Origin: Variovorax sp. 770b2
Lineage (GTDB): Bacteria; Pseudomonadota; Gammaproteobacteria; Burkholderiales; Burkholderiaceae_C
Length of the DNA stretch: 64,000 nt
Assembly (NCBI RefSeq): GCF_900115685.1
Contig: NZ_FOXJ01000001.1
Location: 465,546 to 529,545 of the forward strand
Direction of reading: 5' to 3'
Below are positions 17,783 through 31,023 of the stretch, piece after piece (positions within the stretch are counted from its first letter, which is position 1; the number at the start of each line of letters is the position of its first letter). The translations under genes were made by a program, and so were the position numbers. The notes under the pieces are model-generated. The model ran no database searches. It saw only the letters and a program-made list of their open reading frames with translations, and was not told where the DNA came from.

Positions 17783-18322
17783 ATGACTTCCTCCGCCCAC
17801 CACCATGACGCGGCCCCTTCGGCCCCGTTGACGGCCGACGTGCTCGAGCGCTTTGCGCGCGAGGTCGCCAAATACCCCGAAGCCGGCAAGGCCTCCGCCG
17901 TGATGGCGTGCCTGGCCATCGTCCAGCAGGGCGAAGGCTACATCAGCATGCAGCGCGAGCGCGAGATCGCCGACTACCTCGGCATGGCGCCCATCGCCGT
18001 GCATGAAGTGACGACCTTCTACAACATGTACAACCAGCACCCGGTGGGCAAGTTCAAGCTCAACGTGTGCACCAACCTGCCGTGCCAGCTGCGTGACGGC
18101 GTCACCGCGCTCGTTCACCTCGAGAAGAAGCTGGGCATCAAGATGGGCGAGACCACGGCCGACGGCGTGTTCACGCTGCAGCAGAGCGAGTGCCTGGGCG
18201 CCTGCGCCGATTCGCCCGTGATGCTGGTCAACGACCGCACCATGTGCAGCTTCATGAGCAACGAGAAGCTCGACCAGCTCATCGAGGGCCTGCGTGGCTC
18301 TACCAAAGGGGAGACCGCGTAA
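17783..18322 (+). CDS. nuoE: NADH-quinone oxidoreductase subunit E
   Basis: A 24-kDa-type thioredoxin-fold subunit with a [2Fe-2S] cluster, 179 residues. The four Cys ligands are in [11 protein letters not shown] and [13 protein letters not shown]. The stop TAA shares an A with the nuoF ATG, indicating translational coupling. Confidence 0.98.
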   Translation: MTSSAHHHDAAPSAPLTADVLERFAREVAKYPEAGKASAVMACLAIVQQGEGYISMQREREIADYLGMAPIAVHEVTTFYNMYNQHPVGKFKLNVCTNLPCQLRDGVTALVHLEKKLGIKMGETTADGVFTLQQSECLGACADSPVMLVNDRTMCSFMSNEKLDQLIEGLRGSTKGETA

Positions 18323-19662
18323 TGTCACCCGAACAAGTGCTCCAGCAGTTCCAGGCCACGGGCGTCCAGACCTGTTTCCATGACCGCCACATCGAGCCGC
18401 AGATCTATGCGGGCTTGAACGGCACCAACTGGCGCCTGACCGACTACGAAGCGCGCGGCGGCTACAAGGCGCTGCGCAAGATCCTCACCGAGGGCCTCAC
18501 GCCCGACCAGGTGATCGCCGAAGTGAAGGCCTCGGGCCTGCGCGGCCGTGGCGGCGCAGGTTTCCCGACGGGCCTGAAGTGGAGCTTCATGCCCCGCCAG
18601 TTCCCGGGCCAGAAGTACCTCGTCTGCAACTCCGACGAAGGCGAGCCGGGCACGTGCAAGGACCGCGACATCCTGCAGTTCAACCCGCACATCGTGATCG
18701 AAGGCATGGCCATCGCCGCGTATGCGATGGGCATCAGCGTGGGCTACAACTACATCCACGGTGAGATCTTCCAGAGCTACGACCGCTTCGAGGAAGCCCT
18801 CGAAGAAGCACGCGCCGCCGGCTACCTTGGCGACAAGATCATGGGCAGCACGTACAACTTCCAGTTGCACGCGGCCCATGGCTTCGGCGCCTACATCTGC
18901 GGCGAAGAAACCGCGCTGCTCGAATCGCTCGAGGGCAAGAAAGGCCAGCCGCGCTTCAAGCCGCCGTTCCCGGCGAGCTTCGGCCTCTACGGCAAGCCGA
19001 CCACCATCAACAACACCGAGACCTTCGCGGCGGTGCCCTGGATCATCAACAACGGCGGTCCGGCGTATCTCGAATGCGGCAAGCCGAACAACGGCGGCAC
19101 CAAGATCTATTCGGTGAGCGGTGACGTCGAGCTGCCGGGCAACTACGAAGTGCCCATGGGCACGCCGTTCTCCAAGCTGCTCGAACTGTGCGGCGGTGTC
19201 CGCAAGGGCCGCACGCTCAAGGCCGTGATCCCCGGTGGATCGTCCTCGCCGGTGCTGCCGGCCGACATCATGATGGCCTGCACCATGGACTACGACTCCA
19301 TCGCCAAGGCCGGCTCCATGCTGGGCTCGGGCGCGGTGATCGTCATGGACGACAGCCGCTCGATGGTCGAGTCGCTCAAGCGCCTGTCGTACTTCTACAT
19401 GCACGAGTCCTGTGGCCAGTGCACGCCGTGCCGCGAAGGCACGGGCTGGCTCTACCGCGTGGTGGACCGCATCCACAACGGGCAGGGCAAGGCGACCGAC
19501 ATGGACCTCTTGAACTCCGTGGCAGACAACATCCAGGGCCGCACCATCTGCGCCCTCGGCGATGCAGCGGCGATGCCGGTGCGCGCCATGATCAAGCACT
19601 TCCGCCACGAGTTCGAGGCCCTGATCCCTGGCTACGTCCCGAAGGCGCCCGTTCAGGCCTGA
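18322..19662 (+). CDS. nuoF: NADH-quinone oxidoreductase subunit F
   Basis: A 446-residue subunit binding NADH and FMN and the N3 cluster, the electron entry point. [20 protein letters not shown] binds [27 protein letters not shown] holds three cluster Cys and a fourth follows in [12 protein letters not shown]. The ATG at 18322 overlaps the nuoE stop by one base. Confidence 0.98.
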   Translation: MSPEQVLQQFQATGVQTCFHDRHIEPQIYAGLNGTNWRLTDYEARGGYKALRKILTEGLTPDQVIAEVKASGLRGRGGAGFPTGLKWSFMPRQFPGQKYLVCNSDEGEPGTCKDRDILQFNPHIVIEGMAIAAYAMGISVGYNYIHGEIFQSYDRFEEALEEARAAGYLGDKIMGSTYNFQLHAAHGFGAYICGEETALLESLEGKKGQPRFKPPFPASFGLYGKPTTINNTETFAAVPWIINNGGPAYLECGKPNNGGTKIYSVSGDVELPGNYEVPMGTPFSKLLELCGGVRKGRTLKAVIPGGSSSPVLPADIMMACTMDYDSIAKAGSMLGSGAVIVMDDSRSMVESLKRLSYFYMHESCGQCTPCREGTGWLYRVVDRIHNGQGKATDMDLLNSVADNIQGRTICALGDAAAMPVRAMIKHFRHEFEALIPGYVPKAPVQA

Positions 19663-19682
19663 GCGCGAGAAGAAACATACTC

Positions 19683-21854
19683 ATGATCGAAATCGAACTC
19701 GACGGCAAGAAGGTCGAAGTGACCGAAGGCAGCATGGTGATGCATGCGGCCGACAAGGCGGGCACCTACATCCCGCACTTCTGCTATCACAAGAAACTCA
19801 GCATCGCGGCCAACTGCCGCATGTGCCTGGTCGACGTGGAGAAGGCGCCCAAGCCGATGCCGGCCTGCGCCACGCCCGTCACGCAGGGCATGATCGTCCG
19901 CACCAAGAGCGAGAAGGCCATCAAGGCGCAGCAGTCGGTCATGGAGTTCCTCCTGATCAACCACCCGCTGGATTGCCCCATCTGCGACCAGGGCGGCGAG
20001 TGCCAGCTGCAAGACCTGGCCGTGGGCTACGGCGGCTCTTCTTCGCGCTACGAAGAAGAAAAGCGCGTCGTCTTCCACAAGGACGTCGGCCCGCTGATCA
20101 GCATGGAAGAAATGAGCCGCTGCATCCATTGCACGCGCTGCGTCCGCTTCGGCCAGGAAGTGGCCGGCGTGATGGAGCTGGGCATGACGCAGCGTGGCGA
20201 GCATTCCGAAATCGAGACCTTCCTCGGCGACTCGGTCGACTCGGAACTCTCGGGCAACATGATCGACATCTGCCCGGTCGGTGCGCTCACGAGCAAGCCG
20301 TTCCGCTACAGCGCCCGCACCTGGGAACTGTCGCGCCGCAAGTCCGTGAGCCCGCACGACTCCACCGGCTCGAACCTGATCGTGCAGGTCAAGAACAACC
20401 GCGTGATGCGCGTGGTGCCGCTGGAGAACGAAGACGTCAACGAATGCTGGATCGCCGACCGCGACCGCTTCTCGTACGAAGCGCTCAACGGCCCCGAACG
20501 CCTGACGCAGCCCATGCTCAAGCAAGGCGGCCAGTGGCAACAGGTCGACTGGCAGACCGCCCTCGAATACGTGGCCAATGGCCTGAAGCAGATCAAGACG
20601 GACCACGGCGCGCAAAGCATCGGCACGCTGGTCAGCCCGCACAGCACGCTCGAAGAGCTGCAGCTTGCGGCCATGCTCACGCGTGAACTGGGCAGCGACA
20701 ACATCGACTATCGCCTCCGCAACGCCGAATTCACGGCGTTCGAAGGTGTGCGCTGGCTCGGTACCTCGATCGCATCGCTCACGCAAGTGCAGCGCGCGCT
20801 GGTCGTCGGTTCGAATCTGCGCAAGGAACATCCGCTGTTCGCACAGCGCATCCGCCAGGCCGTGCGCAAGGGCGCCGCGCTGTCGGTGATCACCTCGGCC
20901 AGCCTCATGGCAGACCGCGAAGCCTGGGCCATCAACGTGGCGCAATCGACGATCGTCGAAGCCGACCACTGGGTCGAAGCCCTGGCTGCCGTCGCTGCCG
21001 CCATCGGCCAGACCAACGGCGCTGCTGCACCGCTGGCACCGAAGAATGCTCCGGACGCCGCCGCACAAGCCATCGCAGCCTCGCTGCTGGGCGGCGAGCG
21101 CAAGGCGATCCTGCTCGGCAACGCCGTCGCCCACCACGCCCAAGCCAGCAGCCTGCTGGCCCTGGCGAACTGGATCGGCGCTCAGACCGGCGCCACCGTC
21201 GGCTTCCTGACCGAAGCCGCCAACACCGTGGGCGCGCAGCTCGTCGGCGCCTTCCCGAAGAACGGTGGCCTCGATGCCGGCCGCATGCTCGCCGCGGGCT
21301 CGGGCCTCAAGGCCGTGCTGCTGCTGAACACCGAGCCCGTGTTCGACTCGGCCGCCGGTGCTGCCGCCGCCGATGTCATCGGCAATGCGCAGATGGTCGT
21401 CACGCTGAGCCCCTTCAAGGCCAACCTCGAATTCAGCGACGTGCTGCTGCCCATCGCGCCGTTCACCGAAACGCCTGGCACCTTCGTCAATGCCGAAGGC
21501 CGCCTGCAAGGTTTCCATGCCGTCGTGAAGCCGCAAGGCGAAGCGCGTCCGGCCTGGAAGGTGCTGCGCGTGCTGGCCAACCTGCTGGGTCTGCCCGGCT
21601 TCGCGTTCGAATCGACCGCCGACGTGCTCAAGACGGTGGGCGAGAGCGGTGCCGTTCCGGCCAACGCCCTGAACAATGCAACGGCTGCCAACGCTGTCGC
21701 CTCCAACGGCGTCGCACCGGCACCTGTGGTCGCGAGCATCTACCAGCTCGACTCCATCGTGCGCCGCGCGCCGTCGCTGCAACTGACGGCCGATGCGCGC
21801 AACGCATCGACCGCACCGGTCGCATCGAGTCAGGCCGAGGAGGCATTGGCATGA
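19683..21854 (+). CDS. nuoG: NADH-quinone oxidoreductase subunit G
   Basis: A 723-residue 75-kDa-type subunit with several Fe-S clusters. The N-terminal ferredoxin domain has [39 protein letters not shown] and [17 protein letters not shown] carry further ligands; a molybdopterin-oxidoreductase-like domain without cofactor follows. The Ala-rich C-terminus is unconserved. It overlaps nuoH by four bases. Confidence 0.97.
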   Translation: MIEIELDGKKVEVTEGSMVMHAADKAGTYIPHFCYHKKLSIAANCRMCLVDVEKAPKPMPACATPVTQGMIVRTKSEKAIKAQQSVMEFLLINHPLDCPICDQGGECQLQDLAVGYGGSSSRYEEEKRVVFHKDVGPLISMEEMSRCIHCTRCVRFGQEVAGVMELGMTQRGEHSEIETFLGDSVDSELSGNMIDICPVGALTSKPFRYSARTWELSRRKSVSPHDSTGSNLIVQVKNNRVMRVVPLENEDVNECWIADRDRFSYEALNGPERLTQPMLKQGGQWQQVDWQTALEYVANGLKQIKTDHGAQSIGTLVSPHSTLEELQLAAMLTRELGSDNIDYRLRNAEFTAFEGVRWLGTSIASLTQVQRALVVGSNLRKEHPLFAQRIRQAVRKGAALSVITSASLMADREAWAINVAQSTIVEADHWVEALAAVAAAIGQTNGAAAPLAPKNAPDAAAQAIAASLLGGERKAILLGNAVAHHAQASSLLALANWIGAQTGATVGFLTEAANTVGAQLVGAFPKNGGLDAGRMLAAGSGLKAVLLLNTEPVFDSAAGAAAADVIGNAQMVVTLSPFKANLEFSDVLLPIAPFTETPGTFVNAEGRLQGFHAVVKPQGEARPAWKVLRVLANLLGLPGFAFESTADVLKTVGESGAVPANALNNATAANAVASNGVAPAPVVASIYQLDSIVRRAPSLQLTADARNASTAPVASSQAEEALA

Positions 21855-22927
21855 TCGACACCATTCATGGCTTCGGCCAGGGGCTGATCGCCGCAGGCTG
21901 GTGGACGGCCGTGGCATGGCCCGTGATCTGGACGCTGATCAAGATCATCGTGGTCGTGATCCCGTTGATGCTGGCCGTGGCCTACCTCACGCTGTGGGAA
22001 CGCAAGGCCATCGGCTTTACGCAGATCCGCATCGGCCCCAACCGCATCGGACCGCTGGGCCTGCTCCAGCCGATCGCCGATGCGCTCAAGCTGATGACCA
22101 AGGAAATCATCCTTCCGACGGTCGCCAACAAGGGCCTGTTCCTGCTCGGCCCGGTCATGACCATCATGCCGGCGCTCGCCGCGTGGGCGGTGATTCCCTT
22201 CGGGCCCGATGTGGCGCTGGCCAACATCAACGCGGGCCTCTTGTTCGTGATGGCCATCACCTCGCTTGAGGTGTACGGCGTGATCATTGCCGGCTGGGCG
22301 TCGAACTCGAAGTACGCGTTCCTCGGCGCGCTGCGCGCCTCGGCACAGATGGTGAGCTACGAAATCGCGATGGGCTTCTGCTTCGTCGTGGTGCTGATGG
22401 TCACGGGCAGCCTGAACATGAGCGAGATCGTCAACGTGCAGGGCAAGGGCATGTTCGCCAACATGGGTGTCGGCGTCCTGTCGTGGAACTGGCTGCCGCT
22501 GCTGCCGATCTTCGTCGTCTACTTCATCTCGGGGCTGGCAGAAACCAACCGCCATCCGTTCGACGTGGTGGAAGGCGAATCGGAAATCGTTGCGGGCCAC
22601 ATGATCGAGTACTCGGGCATGAGCTTCGCGATGTTCTTCCTGGCCGAGTACGCCAACATGTGGCTGGTCTCGATCCTGACCGTGGTGCTGTTCCTGGGCG
22701 GCTGGCTGCCACCGTTCGAGTTCCTGAGCTTCATTCCCGGCTGGATCTGGCTCGGTGCCAAGACCTTCTGCGTGGTCACCATGTTCCTGTGGGTGCGCTC
22801 GACGTTCCCGCGCTTCCGTTATGACCAGATCATGCGTCTGGGCTGGAAGATCTTCATTCCCGTCACCCTCGTGTGGCTGGTCGTGGTCGGTGGCTGGATG
22901 CAGACGCCGTTCAACATCTGGAAATAA
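21851..22927 (+). CDS. nuoH: NADH-quinone oxidoreductase subunit H
   Basis: A 358-residue membrane subunit forming the quinone chamber, with about eight membrane segments. The signatures [20 protein letters not shown] and [20 protein letters not shown] are present. The ATG overlaps the nuoG stop (ATGA). Confidence 0.98.
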   Translation: MIDTIHGFGQGLIAAGWWTAVAWPVIWTLIKIIVVVIPLMLAVAYLTLWERKAIGFTQIRIGPNRIGPLGLLQPIADALKLMTKEIILPTVANKGLFLLGPVMTIMPALAAWAVIPFGPDVALANINAGLLFVMAITSLEVYGVIIAGWASNSKYAFLGALRASAQMVSYEIAMGFCFVVVLMVTGSLNMSEIVNVQGKGMFANMGVGVLSWNWLPLLPIFVVYFISGLAETNRHPFDVVEGESEIVAGHMIEYSGMSFAMFFLAEYANMWLVSILTVVLFLGGWLPPFEFLSFIPGWIWLGAKTFCVVTMFLWVRSTFPRFRYDQIMRLGWKIFIPVTLVWLVVVGGWMQTPFNIWK

Positions 22928-22944
22928 CTGGAAGCGCCAACATC

Positions 22945-23466
22945 ATGTCTGCTGCGCACACCGCAACACCGTCCGCGCCGTTCTCGCTGAAGGACTTCCT
23001 TGGCAGCTTCATGCTGTTCGAGCTGTTCAAGGGCCTGGCGATCACGGGCAAGTACGCCTTCGCCCGCAAGATCACGGTGCAGTTCCCCGAAGAGAAGACG
23101 CCGCTGTCGCCGCGTTTCCGCGGCCTGCACGCGCTGCGCCGCTATGAAAACGGCGAAGAGCGCTGCATTGCCTGCAAGCTCTGCGAAGCCGTTTGCCCGG
23201 CGCTGGCGATCACCATCGAGTCCGATGTGCGCGACGACGGCTCGCGCCGCACCACGCGCTACGACATCGACCTGACCAAGTGCATCTTCTGCGGCTTCTG
23301 CGAAGAGAGCTGCCCGGTCGACTCGATCGTGGAGACCCATATCTTCGAATACCACGGCGAAAAGCGCGGCGACCTGTACTTCACCAAGGACATGCTGCTG
23401 GCCGTGGGCGACCGCTACGAAAAAGAAATTGCAGCGAACAAGGCGGCCGACGCCAAGTACCGCTGA
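22945..23466 (+). CDS. nuoI: NADH-quinone oxidoreductase subunit I
   Basis: A 173-residue ferredoxin-like subunit with two [4Fe-4S] clusters (N6a, N6b) passing electrons to NuoB. Ligand motifs are [16 protein letters not shown] and [18 protein letters not shown]. The ATG at 22945 begins [10 protein letters not shown]; a longer frame runs into nuoH but looks unconserved. Confidence 0.98.
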   Translation: MSAAHTATPSAPFSLKDFLGSFMLFELFKGLAITGKYAFARKITVQFPEEKTPLSPRFRGLHALRRYENGEERCIACKLCEAVCPALAITIESDVRDDGSRRTTRYDIDLTKCIFCGFCEESCPVDSIVETHIFEYHGEKRGDLYFTKDMLLAVGDRYEKEIAANKAADAKYR

Positions 23467-23503
23467 TCCGATCAGCCCGAAACCCGTACCAATTCGAATT
23501 CCA

Positions 23504-24163
23504 ATGGACGTCAAGACCGGTCTGTTCTATCTGTTTGCCGTGGTGCTGCTGTTTGCAGCCTTCCGCGTCATCACCGCCCGCAATCCCGTGTACGCCGCGC
23601 TGTACCTGGTGCTGGCCTTCTTCCAGGCCTCGGCCATCTGGTTGCTGTTGCGCGCCGAGTTCCTCGCGATCTCGCTCGTGCTGGTGTATGTCGGCGCCGT
23701 GATGGTGCTGTTCCTCTTCGTCGTGATGATGCTGGACATCAACGTGGACGGCTTGCGAGAGGGCTTCTGGAAGCACTTCCCGCTCGCGGCGGGTGTCGGC
23801 GCGCTGATCGCGCTCGAAATGGCCGCCGTGCTGATGGGCGGCTTCCGCCTGGGTGAAGCGCCGCGTGCCATGGCGACTACTTCCGCCAACACCTCGAACA
23901 CGCTCGAACTGGGCAAGCTGCTCTATTCCGAATACCTGTATCCGCTGGAAATCGCCGCGGTCATCCTGCTCGTGGCCATCGTGGCCGCCATTGCACTGAC
24001 GCTGCGCACCCGCAAGGACAGCAAGTACGTCAACCCCTCCGACCAGGTGCGCGTGAAGGCGCGCGACCGCGTGCGCATCGTGCAGATGCAGGTCACGCGT
24101 GCGGCCGAACCTGTGGTGGAAGCACCCCCGGCGGATGCGGCAGCAAAGGAAAACAAGGCATGA
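23504..24163 (+). CDS. nuoJ: NADH-quinone oxidoreductase subunit J
   Basis: A 219-residue membrane-arm subunit with five membrane segments, including [20 protein letters not shown] with the conserved tyrosine-glycine pair. The C-terminus is a charged, poorly conserved extension. It overlaps nuoK by four bases. Confidence 0.97.
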   Translation: MDVKTGLFYLFAVVLLFAAFRVITARNPVYAALYLVLAFFQASAIWLLLRAEFLAISLVLVYVGAVMVLFLFVVMMLDINVDGLREGFWKHFPLAAGVGALIALEMAAVLMGGFRLGEAPRAMATTSANTSNTLELGKLLYSEYLYPLEIAAVILLVAIVAAIALTLRTRKDSKYVNPSDQVRVKARDRVRIVQMQVTRAAEPVVEAPPADAAAKENKA

Positions 24164-24468
24164 CGCTCACGCTCGGACACTTTCTCTCGCTCGGCGCGAT
24201 GCTCTTCGCGCTGTCGGTGATCGGCATCTTCCTGAACCGCAAGAACCTGATCGTGCTGCTGATGGCCATCGAACTGATGCTGCTGGCGGTCAACATGAAC
24301 TTCGTGGCGTTCTCGCACTACCTGGGCGACATGCACGGCCAGATCTTCGTGTTCTTCATCCTGACGGTGGCAGCGGCCGAGTCGGCCATCGGCCTGGCCT
24401 TGCTGGTGCTGCTGTTCCGCAACAAGTCGAACATCAACGTCGACGAACTCAACTCGCTCAAGGGTTGA
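24160..24468 (+). CDS. nuoK: NADH-quinone oxidoreductase subunit K
   Basis: A 102-residue three-helix membrane subunit. The conserved Glu residues lie in [19 protein letters not shown] and [18 protein letters not shown]. It overlaps nuoJ by four bases. Confidence 0.98.
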   Translation: MTLTLGHFLSLGAMLFALSVIGIFLNRKNLIVLLMAIELMLLAVNMNFVAFSHYLGDMHGQIFVFFILTVAAAESAIGLALLVLLFRNKSNINVDELNSLKG

Positions 24469-24475
24469 TAGCAAC

Positions 24476-26521
<2,046 letters not shown>

Positions 26522-26546
26522 GCCCGAACGCTGGAGAAAAAGAAAA

Positions 26547-28025
26547 ATGGGTTTGTTGAGCCTTGCCATCTGGGTGCCGATCGCATTCGGCGCCGTGCTG
26601 CTGGCGTTTGGCCGCGACGAGCATGCCAAGGGCGTGCGCTGGGTCGCGCTGGTCGGCGCCATCGTGAGCTTCCTGGTCACGGTGCCGCTGTTCACGCGCT
26701 TCCAGAACGGAACCGCCGCCATGCAGTTCGTCGAGAAGACGAGCTGGATCTCCCGCTTCAACGTCAATTACCACATCGGTCTTGACGGCCTGTCGCTGTG
26801 GATGGTGTTGCTGACCTCGTTCATCACGGTCGTGGTCGTGATCTCGGCCTGGGAAGTGATCACCGAGCGCGTGAACCAGTACATGGGCGCGTTCCTGATC
26901 CTGTCGGGTTTCATGATCGGCGTGTTTTCCGCGCTCGACGGCATCCTGTTCTACGTGTTCTTCGAAGCCACGCTGATCCCGATGTACCTGATCATCGGTA
27001 TCTGGGGCGGCCCGAACAAGATCTACGCGGCGTTCAAGTTCTTCCTCTACACCTTGCTCGGCTCGCTGCTGATGCTGGTGGCGCTGATCTTCCTGTACAA
27101 CAAGTCGGGCGGCAGCTTCGACATCCTGGCCTGGCACAAGCTGCCGCTGGGCTCGACTGCGCAGACCTTCCTGTTCTTCGCCTTCTTCGCGGCCTTCGCC
27201 GTCAAGGTGCCGATGTGGCCGGTCCACACGTGGCTGCCTGACGTGCACGTCGAGGCGCCCACGGGCGGATCGGCCGTGCTGGCCGCGATCATGCTGAAGC
27301 TGGGCGCCTACGGTTTCCTGCGCTTCTCGATGCCCATCGCTCCCGATGCGTCGCACGAATGGGCCTGGCTCATGATCGCGCTGTCGCTGATCGCGGTGAT
27401 CTACGTGGGCCTGGTCGCGCTGGTGCAGCAGGACATGAAGAAGCTGGTGGCCTACTCGTCGGTCGCCCACATGGGTTTCGTGACGCTGGGCTTCTTCATC
27501 TTCAACGAGCTCGGCGTGTCCGGCGGCATCGTGCAGATGATTGCGCACGGCTTCGTCTCGGGCGCCATGTTCCTGGGCATCGGCGTGCTGTACGACCGCG
27601 TGCACTCGCGCCAGATCGCCGACTACGGCGGCGTGGTCAACACCATGCCCAAGTTCGCCGCGTTTGCGCTGCTGTTCGCCATGGCCAATTGCGGCCTGCC
27701 GGGCACCGCCGGTTTCGTGGGCGAGTGGATGGTGATCCTGGGCGCCGTGAAGGCCAACTTCTGGATCGGCCTGGGGGCAGCCACCGCGCTGATCTTCGGC
27801 GCCGCCTACACCCTGTGGATGTACAAGCGCGTGTACCTCGGCCCGGTCGGCAACGACCACGTCAAGGAGCTCACCGACATCAACGCCCGCGAGTTCCTGA
27901 TGCTGTCGCTGCTGGCGATCGCCGTGTTGTGGATGGGCCTGTATCCGAAGCCCTTCACCGATGCGATGGACGCCTCGGTCGTTGAGCTTCTTCGCCATGT
28001 GGCAGTTTCGAAGCTGCCCTCATAA
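26547..28025 (+). CDS. nuoM: NADH-quinone oxidoreductase subunit M
   Basis: A 492-residue antiporter-like proton-pumping subunit with about 14 membrane segments. FFEATLIPMYLIIGIWGG holds the key Glu; VPMWPVHTWLPDVHVEAPTG has the conserved loop and Lys/His region. It is followed by a 110-base gap holding a repeat element before nuoN. Confidence 0.98.
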   Translation: MGLLSLAIWVPIAFGAVLLAFGRDEHAKGVRWVALVGAIVSFLVTVPLFTRFQNGTAAMQFVEKTSWISRFNVNYHIGLDGLSLWMVLLTSFITVVVVISAWEVITERVNQYMGAFLILSGFMIGVFSALDGILFYVFFEATLIPMYLIIGIWGGPNKIYAAFKFFLYTLLGSLLMLVALIFLYNKSGGSFDILAWHKLPLGSTAQTFLFFAFFAAFAVKVPMWPVHTWLPDVHVEAPTGGSAVLAAIMLKLGAYGFLRFSMPIAPDASHEWAWLMIALSLIAVIYVGLVALVQQDMKKLVAYSSVAHMGFVTLGFFIFNELGVSGGIVQMIAHGFVSGAMFLGIGVLYDRVHSRQIADYGGVVNTMPKFAAFALLFAMANCGLPGTAGFVGEWMVILGAVKANFWIGLGAATALIFGAAYTLWMYKRVYLGPVGNDHVKELTDINAREFLMLSLLAIAVLWMGLYPKPFTDAMDASVVELLRHVAVSKLPS

Positions 28026-28028
28026 CCA

Positions 28029-28120
28029 TGAGCCCCCACGTTTGCGGCTACGCCGCTGCTCTGCCCCCCAAGGGGGCTCGGACCGGCTTGGGGCGGCCCT
28101 GCGCCGTCCGGCCACGCTGA
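28029..28120. repeat. GC-rich palindromic repeat element between nuoM and nuoN
   Basis: The otherwise tight operon is interrupted here. The core is GCCCCCC-AA-GGGGGC at 28063-28077, flanked by a TACGCCGCTGCTCTGCC lead-in and a CGGCTTGGGGCGGCC tail. I recall similar elements scattered in Comamonadaceae intergenic regions; no second copy was seen in this window. It may form an RNA hairpin affecting nuoN level. Confidence 0.5.
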
Positions 28121-28135
28121 AGACAAGAGAACGAG

Positions 28136-29623
28136 ATGATTGACAAACTCAGCTGGGTCACGATCTACCCCGAAATCGTGTTGCTGGTCATGGCCTGCAT
28201 CATTGCGCTGGTCGACCTGTCGGACACGAGCCCGCGCCGCACCCGCACCTATGTGCTGACGCTGCTCACGCTGCTGGTGGTGGCCGTGCTCACCGGCATG
28301 GCCGCGCTCGACGGCAAGACCTCGTACGGCTTCGGCGGCATGGTCGTGAGCGACTCGATGGGCAACTGGCTCAAGTGCTTCTCCACCATCGCCTTGATGG
28401 TCACCCTGATCTACGGCCGCCCGTATGCGGCCGACCGCGAGATGCTGCGCGGCGGCGAACTGTTCACCGTGAGCATGTTCGCGCTGCTGGGCATGTTCGT
28501 CATGATCTCGGGCAGCAACTTCCTCCTGATCTACCTGGGCCTGGAATTGCTCACGCTCTCGAGCTACGCGCTCGTCGCGCTGCGCCGCGACAACGCGGTG
28601 GCCAGCGAAGCGGCCATGAAGTACTTCGTGCTCGGCGCGATGGCCAGCGGCTTCCTGCTGTACGGCCTGTCGATGATGTACGGCGCGACCGGCTCGCTCG
28701 ACCTGAACGAAGTGTTCAAGGCGATCTCGACCGGCAAGGTCAATCACCAGGTGCTGGTGTTCGGGCTCGTGTTCATCGTGGCCGGCCTGGCATTCAAGGT
28801 GGGCGCGGCGCCTTTCCACATGTGGGTGCCCGACGTCTACCAGGGCGCGCCCACGGCCGTCACGCTCCTGATCGGCGCGGCGCCCGAGCTGGCTGCCTTC
28901 GGCATCATCATCCGCCTCCTGGTGGACGGCCTGCAGCCGCTCGCGATCGACTGGCAGCAGATGCTGGCCGTGCTGGCCATTGCGTCGCTGCTGATCGGCA
29001 ACCTCGCCGCCATCGCACAGAGCAACCTCAAGCGGATGCTGGCGTACTCGACCATCTCGCAGATGGGCTTCATGCTGCTGGGCATGGTCGCGGGCTCGGA
29101 CCTGTCGGGCACGCAGAACGCACAGGCCGCCTACAGCGCCTCGATGTTCTACATCGTGACCTACGTGCTGACCACCCTGGCGAGCTTCGGCATCATCCTG
29201 CTCTTGGCGCGCGAAGGCTTCGAGAGCGAGGAGATCACCGATCTGGCCGGCCTCAACCAGCGCAGCCCGCTGTACGCCGGCGTGATGGCCATCGCGATGT
29301 TCTCGCTGGCGGGTCTTCCTCCGCTGGTCGGCTTCTACGCGAAGCTGGCCGTGCTGCAGGCACTGATCGCCTCGGGCCAGGCCATCTACATCGGCCTGGC
29401 GGTGTTCGCCGTGATGATGTCGCTGGTCGGCGCCTTCTACTACCTGCGCGTGGTCAAGGTCATGTACTTCGACGCACCGGTCACGGCCACCACCGTGTCG
29501 GCTTCGTTCGACGTGCGCACCGTGCTCGCGATCAACGGCGCACTGATCCTGATTCTCGGCGTGCTGCCCGGCGGTCTGATGACGCTGTGCTACGACGCCA
29601 TCGCGGCCACGCTGGCCCACTGA
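28136..29623 (+). CDS. nuoN: NADH-quinone oxidoreductase subunit N
   Basis: A 495-residue antiporter-like proton-pumping subunit with about 14 membrane segments; [20 protein letters not shown] carries the key Glu, and [20 protein letters not shown] is the conserved mid-protein motif. Last complex I gene; a DUF2818 gene follows after 15 bases. Confidence 0.98.
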   Translation: MIDKLSWVTIYPEIVLLVMACIIALVDLSDTSPRRTRTYVLTLLTLLVVAVLTGMAALDGKTSYGFGGMVVSDSMGNWLKCFSTIALMVTLIYGRPYAADREMLRGGELFTVSMFALLGMFVMISGSNFLLIYLGLELLTLSSYALVALRRDNAVASEAAMKYFVLGAMASGFLLYGLSMMYGATGSLDLNEVFKAISTGKVNHQVLVFGLVFIVAGLAFKVGAAPFHMWVPDVYQGAPTAVTLLIGAAPELAAFGIIIRLLVDGLQPLAIDWQQMLAVLAIASLLIGNLAAIAQSNLKRMLAYSTISQMGFMLLGMVAGSDLSGTQNAQAAYSASMFYIVTYVLTTLASFGIILLLAREGFESEEITDLAGLNQRSPLYAGVMAIAMFSLAGLPPLVGFYAKLAVLQALIASGQAIYIGLAVFAVMMSLVGAFYYLRVVKVMYFDAPVTATTVSASFDVRTVLAINGALILILGVLPGGLMTLCYDAIAATLAH

Positions 29624-29638
29624 CGCGGCCGGCCCACG

Positions 29639-29944
29639 GTGTCGCAAACCGCGTCGGTCTGGGTCGTCCTGCTGGTGGCGCTGCTGGCCGCCAACCTGCC
29701 GTTCTTCAACGAGCGCCTGTTCGGTGCGGTGCCGCTGCCGGCGAGGCGCAAATCGCTCGCGATCCGCTTTGCCGAGCTGGTGGTGCTGTACTTCATTGCC
29801 GGTGGCATCGGGCTGCTGTTCGAACGCAGGGCGGGGCAGATTTCGCCCCAGGGCTGGGAGTTCTACGCGGTGACCGGCGCGCTCTTCATCGTGCTGGCCT
29901 TTCCAGGGTTCACCTGGCGCTACCTGATGAAGCACAGGCACTGA
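29639..29944 (+). CDS. DUF2818 family small membrane protein
   Basis: A 101-residue protein with about three membrane segments (VWVVLLVALLAANLPFF, LVVLYFIAGGIGLLFE, and AVTGALFIVLAFPGFTWRY). The function is unknown; the family is regularly found right after nuoN in betaproteobacteria, hinting at a complex I link. It starts with GTG at 29639 and no Shine-Dalgarno, consistent with coupling to nuoN. It ends one base before the NUDIX gene. Confidence 0.85.
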   Translation: MSQTASVWVVLLVALLAANLPFFNERLFGAVPLPARRKSLAIRFAELVVLYFIAGGIGLLFERRAGQISPQGWEFYAVTGALFIVLAFPGFTWRYLMKHRH

Positions 29945-29945
29945 C

Positions 29946-30551
29946 ATGACACCTCCCATCGCCGATTCGCACCTGAAGGAAGAGCTCGTCAGCAGCGAGG
30001 AGCTCTTCAAGGGCAAGTTCCTGCAGGCCAAGCGCGACACCATCCGCCTGCCCGATGGCCACAACGCCACGCGCGAATACGTGGTGCATCCCGGCGCGGT
30101 GGTGGTGATTCCGCTGCTCGACGATGGCCGCGTGGTGCTGGAGCGGCAGTACCGCTACCCGGTGGGCCATGTGATGGTCGAGTTTCCGGCCGGCAAGCTC
30201 GATCCGGGCGAAGACCCGCTGGTCTGCGGCCAGCGCGAGCTGCTCGAGGAAACCGGCTACACCGCACGCGAGTGGGCGCATGCCGGTGCGATGCACCTGG
30301 CCGTGGCGTACTCGACCGAGATCATCCACATCTACTTCGCGCGGGGCCTCTCGCTCGGCGAGCGGCAACTCGACCACGGCGAGTTCCTCGACGTGTTCAC
30401 CGCCACGCCCGGGGAACTGGCGGGCTGGTGCGGCGACGGCACGGTGACCGACGCCAAGACGCTGACCTGCACCCTCTGGCTGCAGAACGTCCTTTCCGGC
30501 GCATGGGCACTCGACTGGAAAGCGGCAGCGTCGCAAGGCGGCGCGGGATAA
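29946..30551 (+). CDS. NUDIX hydrolase, ADP-ribose pyrophosphatase type
   Basis: A 201-residue Mg-dependent pyrophosphohydrolase. The Nudix box reads GKLDPGEDPLVCGQRELLEE then TGY (about residues 82-104), matching GX5EX7REUXEEXGU. YRYPVGHVMVEFPAG upstream is typical of ADP-ribose/ADP-sugar pyrophosphatases (NudF-like). It follows the DUF2818 gene by one base. Confidence 0.93.
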   Translation: MTPPIADSHLKEELVSSEELFKGKFLQAKRDTIRLPDGHNATREYVVHPGAVVVIPLLDDGRVVLERQYRYPVGHVMVEFPAGKLDPGEDPLVCGQRELLEETGYTAREWAHAGAMHLAVAYSTEIIHIYFARGLSLGERQLDHGEFLDVFTATPGELAGWCGDGTVTDAKTLTCTLWLQNVLSGAWALDWKAAASQGGAG

Positions 30552-30558
30552 TCCGCGC

Positions 30559-31011
30559 ATGAAGGTCCTCGATCTCCGCTGCACGCATGCCCATGGCTTC
30601 GAGGGCTGGTTCGCGTCCAACGAGGCCTTCGAGACGCAGTTGGCAAGTGGGCTGGTCGAATGCCCGGTCTGCGGCGACACCGCCATCGTCAAGCTGCTGA
30701 GCGCGCCGCGCCTGAATCTTGGCAATGCCAAGGCGCCAGTAGAGGCAGCGCCCGCTGCACCCTCCCAGATGCCGGCACAACAACTCTCCCCTGAAGCCCG
30801 CTGGATGCGCGCCGTGCGCGAGGTCATTGCGAAGACCGAGGACGTCGGCGATCGTTTTGCCGAGGAAGCCCGCAAGATGCACTACGGCGAAGCCGAAGAG
30901 CGTGGCATTCGCGGGCAGGCGACACCCGAGCAGACCGAAGCGCTGCTCGACGAAGGCATTGCGGTGATGCCGCTGCCGATTCCCGCAGCGCTCAAAGAGA
31001 CGCTGCAGTAA
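30559..31011 (+). CDS. DUF1178 family protein
   Basis: A 150-residue protein of unknown function. Conserved features are VLDLRCTHAHGFEGWFAS at the N-terminus and LVECPVCGDTAIVKLLSAPR, a two-Cys knuckle that probably binds zinc together with the first Cys. It lies seven bases after the NUDIX gene and 12 bases before the convergent ABC exporter stop. Confidence 0.9.
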   Translation: MKVLDLRCTHAHGFEGWFASNEAFETQLASGLVECPVCGDTAIVKLLSAPRLNLGNAKAPVEAAPAAPSQMPAQQLSPEARWMRAVREVIAKTEDVGDRFAEEARKMHYGEAEERGIRGQATPEQTEALLDEGIAVMPLPIPAALKETLQ

Positions 31012-31023
31012 CCGCCCCGCGGC

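Noticed and set aside
27806..30070. A 754-codon frame antisense to nuoN and neighbours
   Set aside because: Same reason: antisense of conserved complex I genes.
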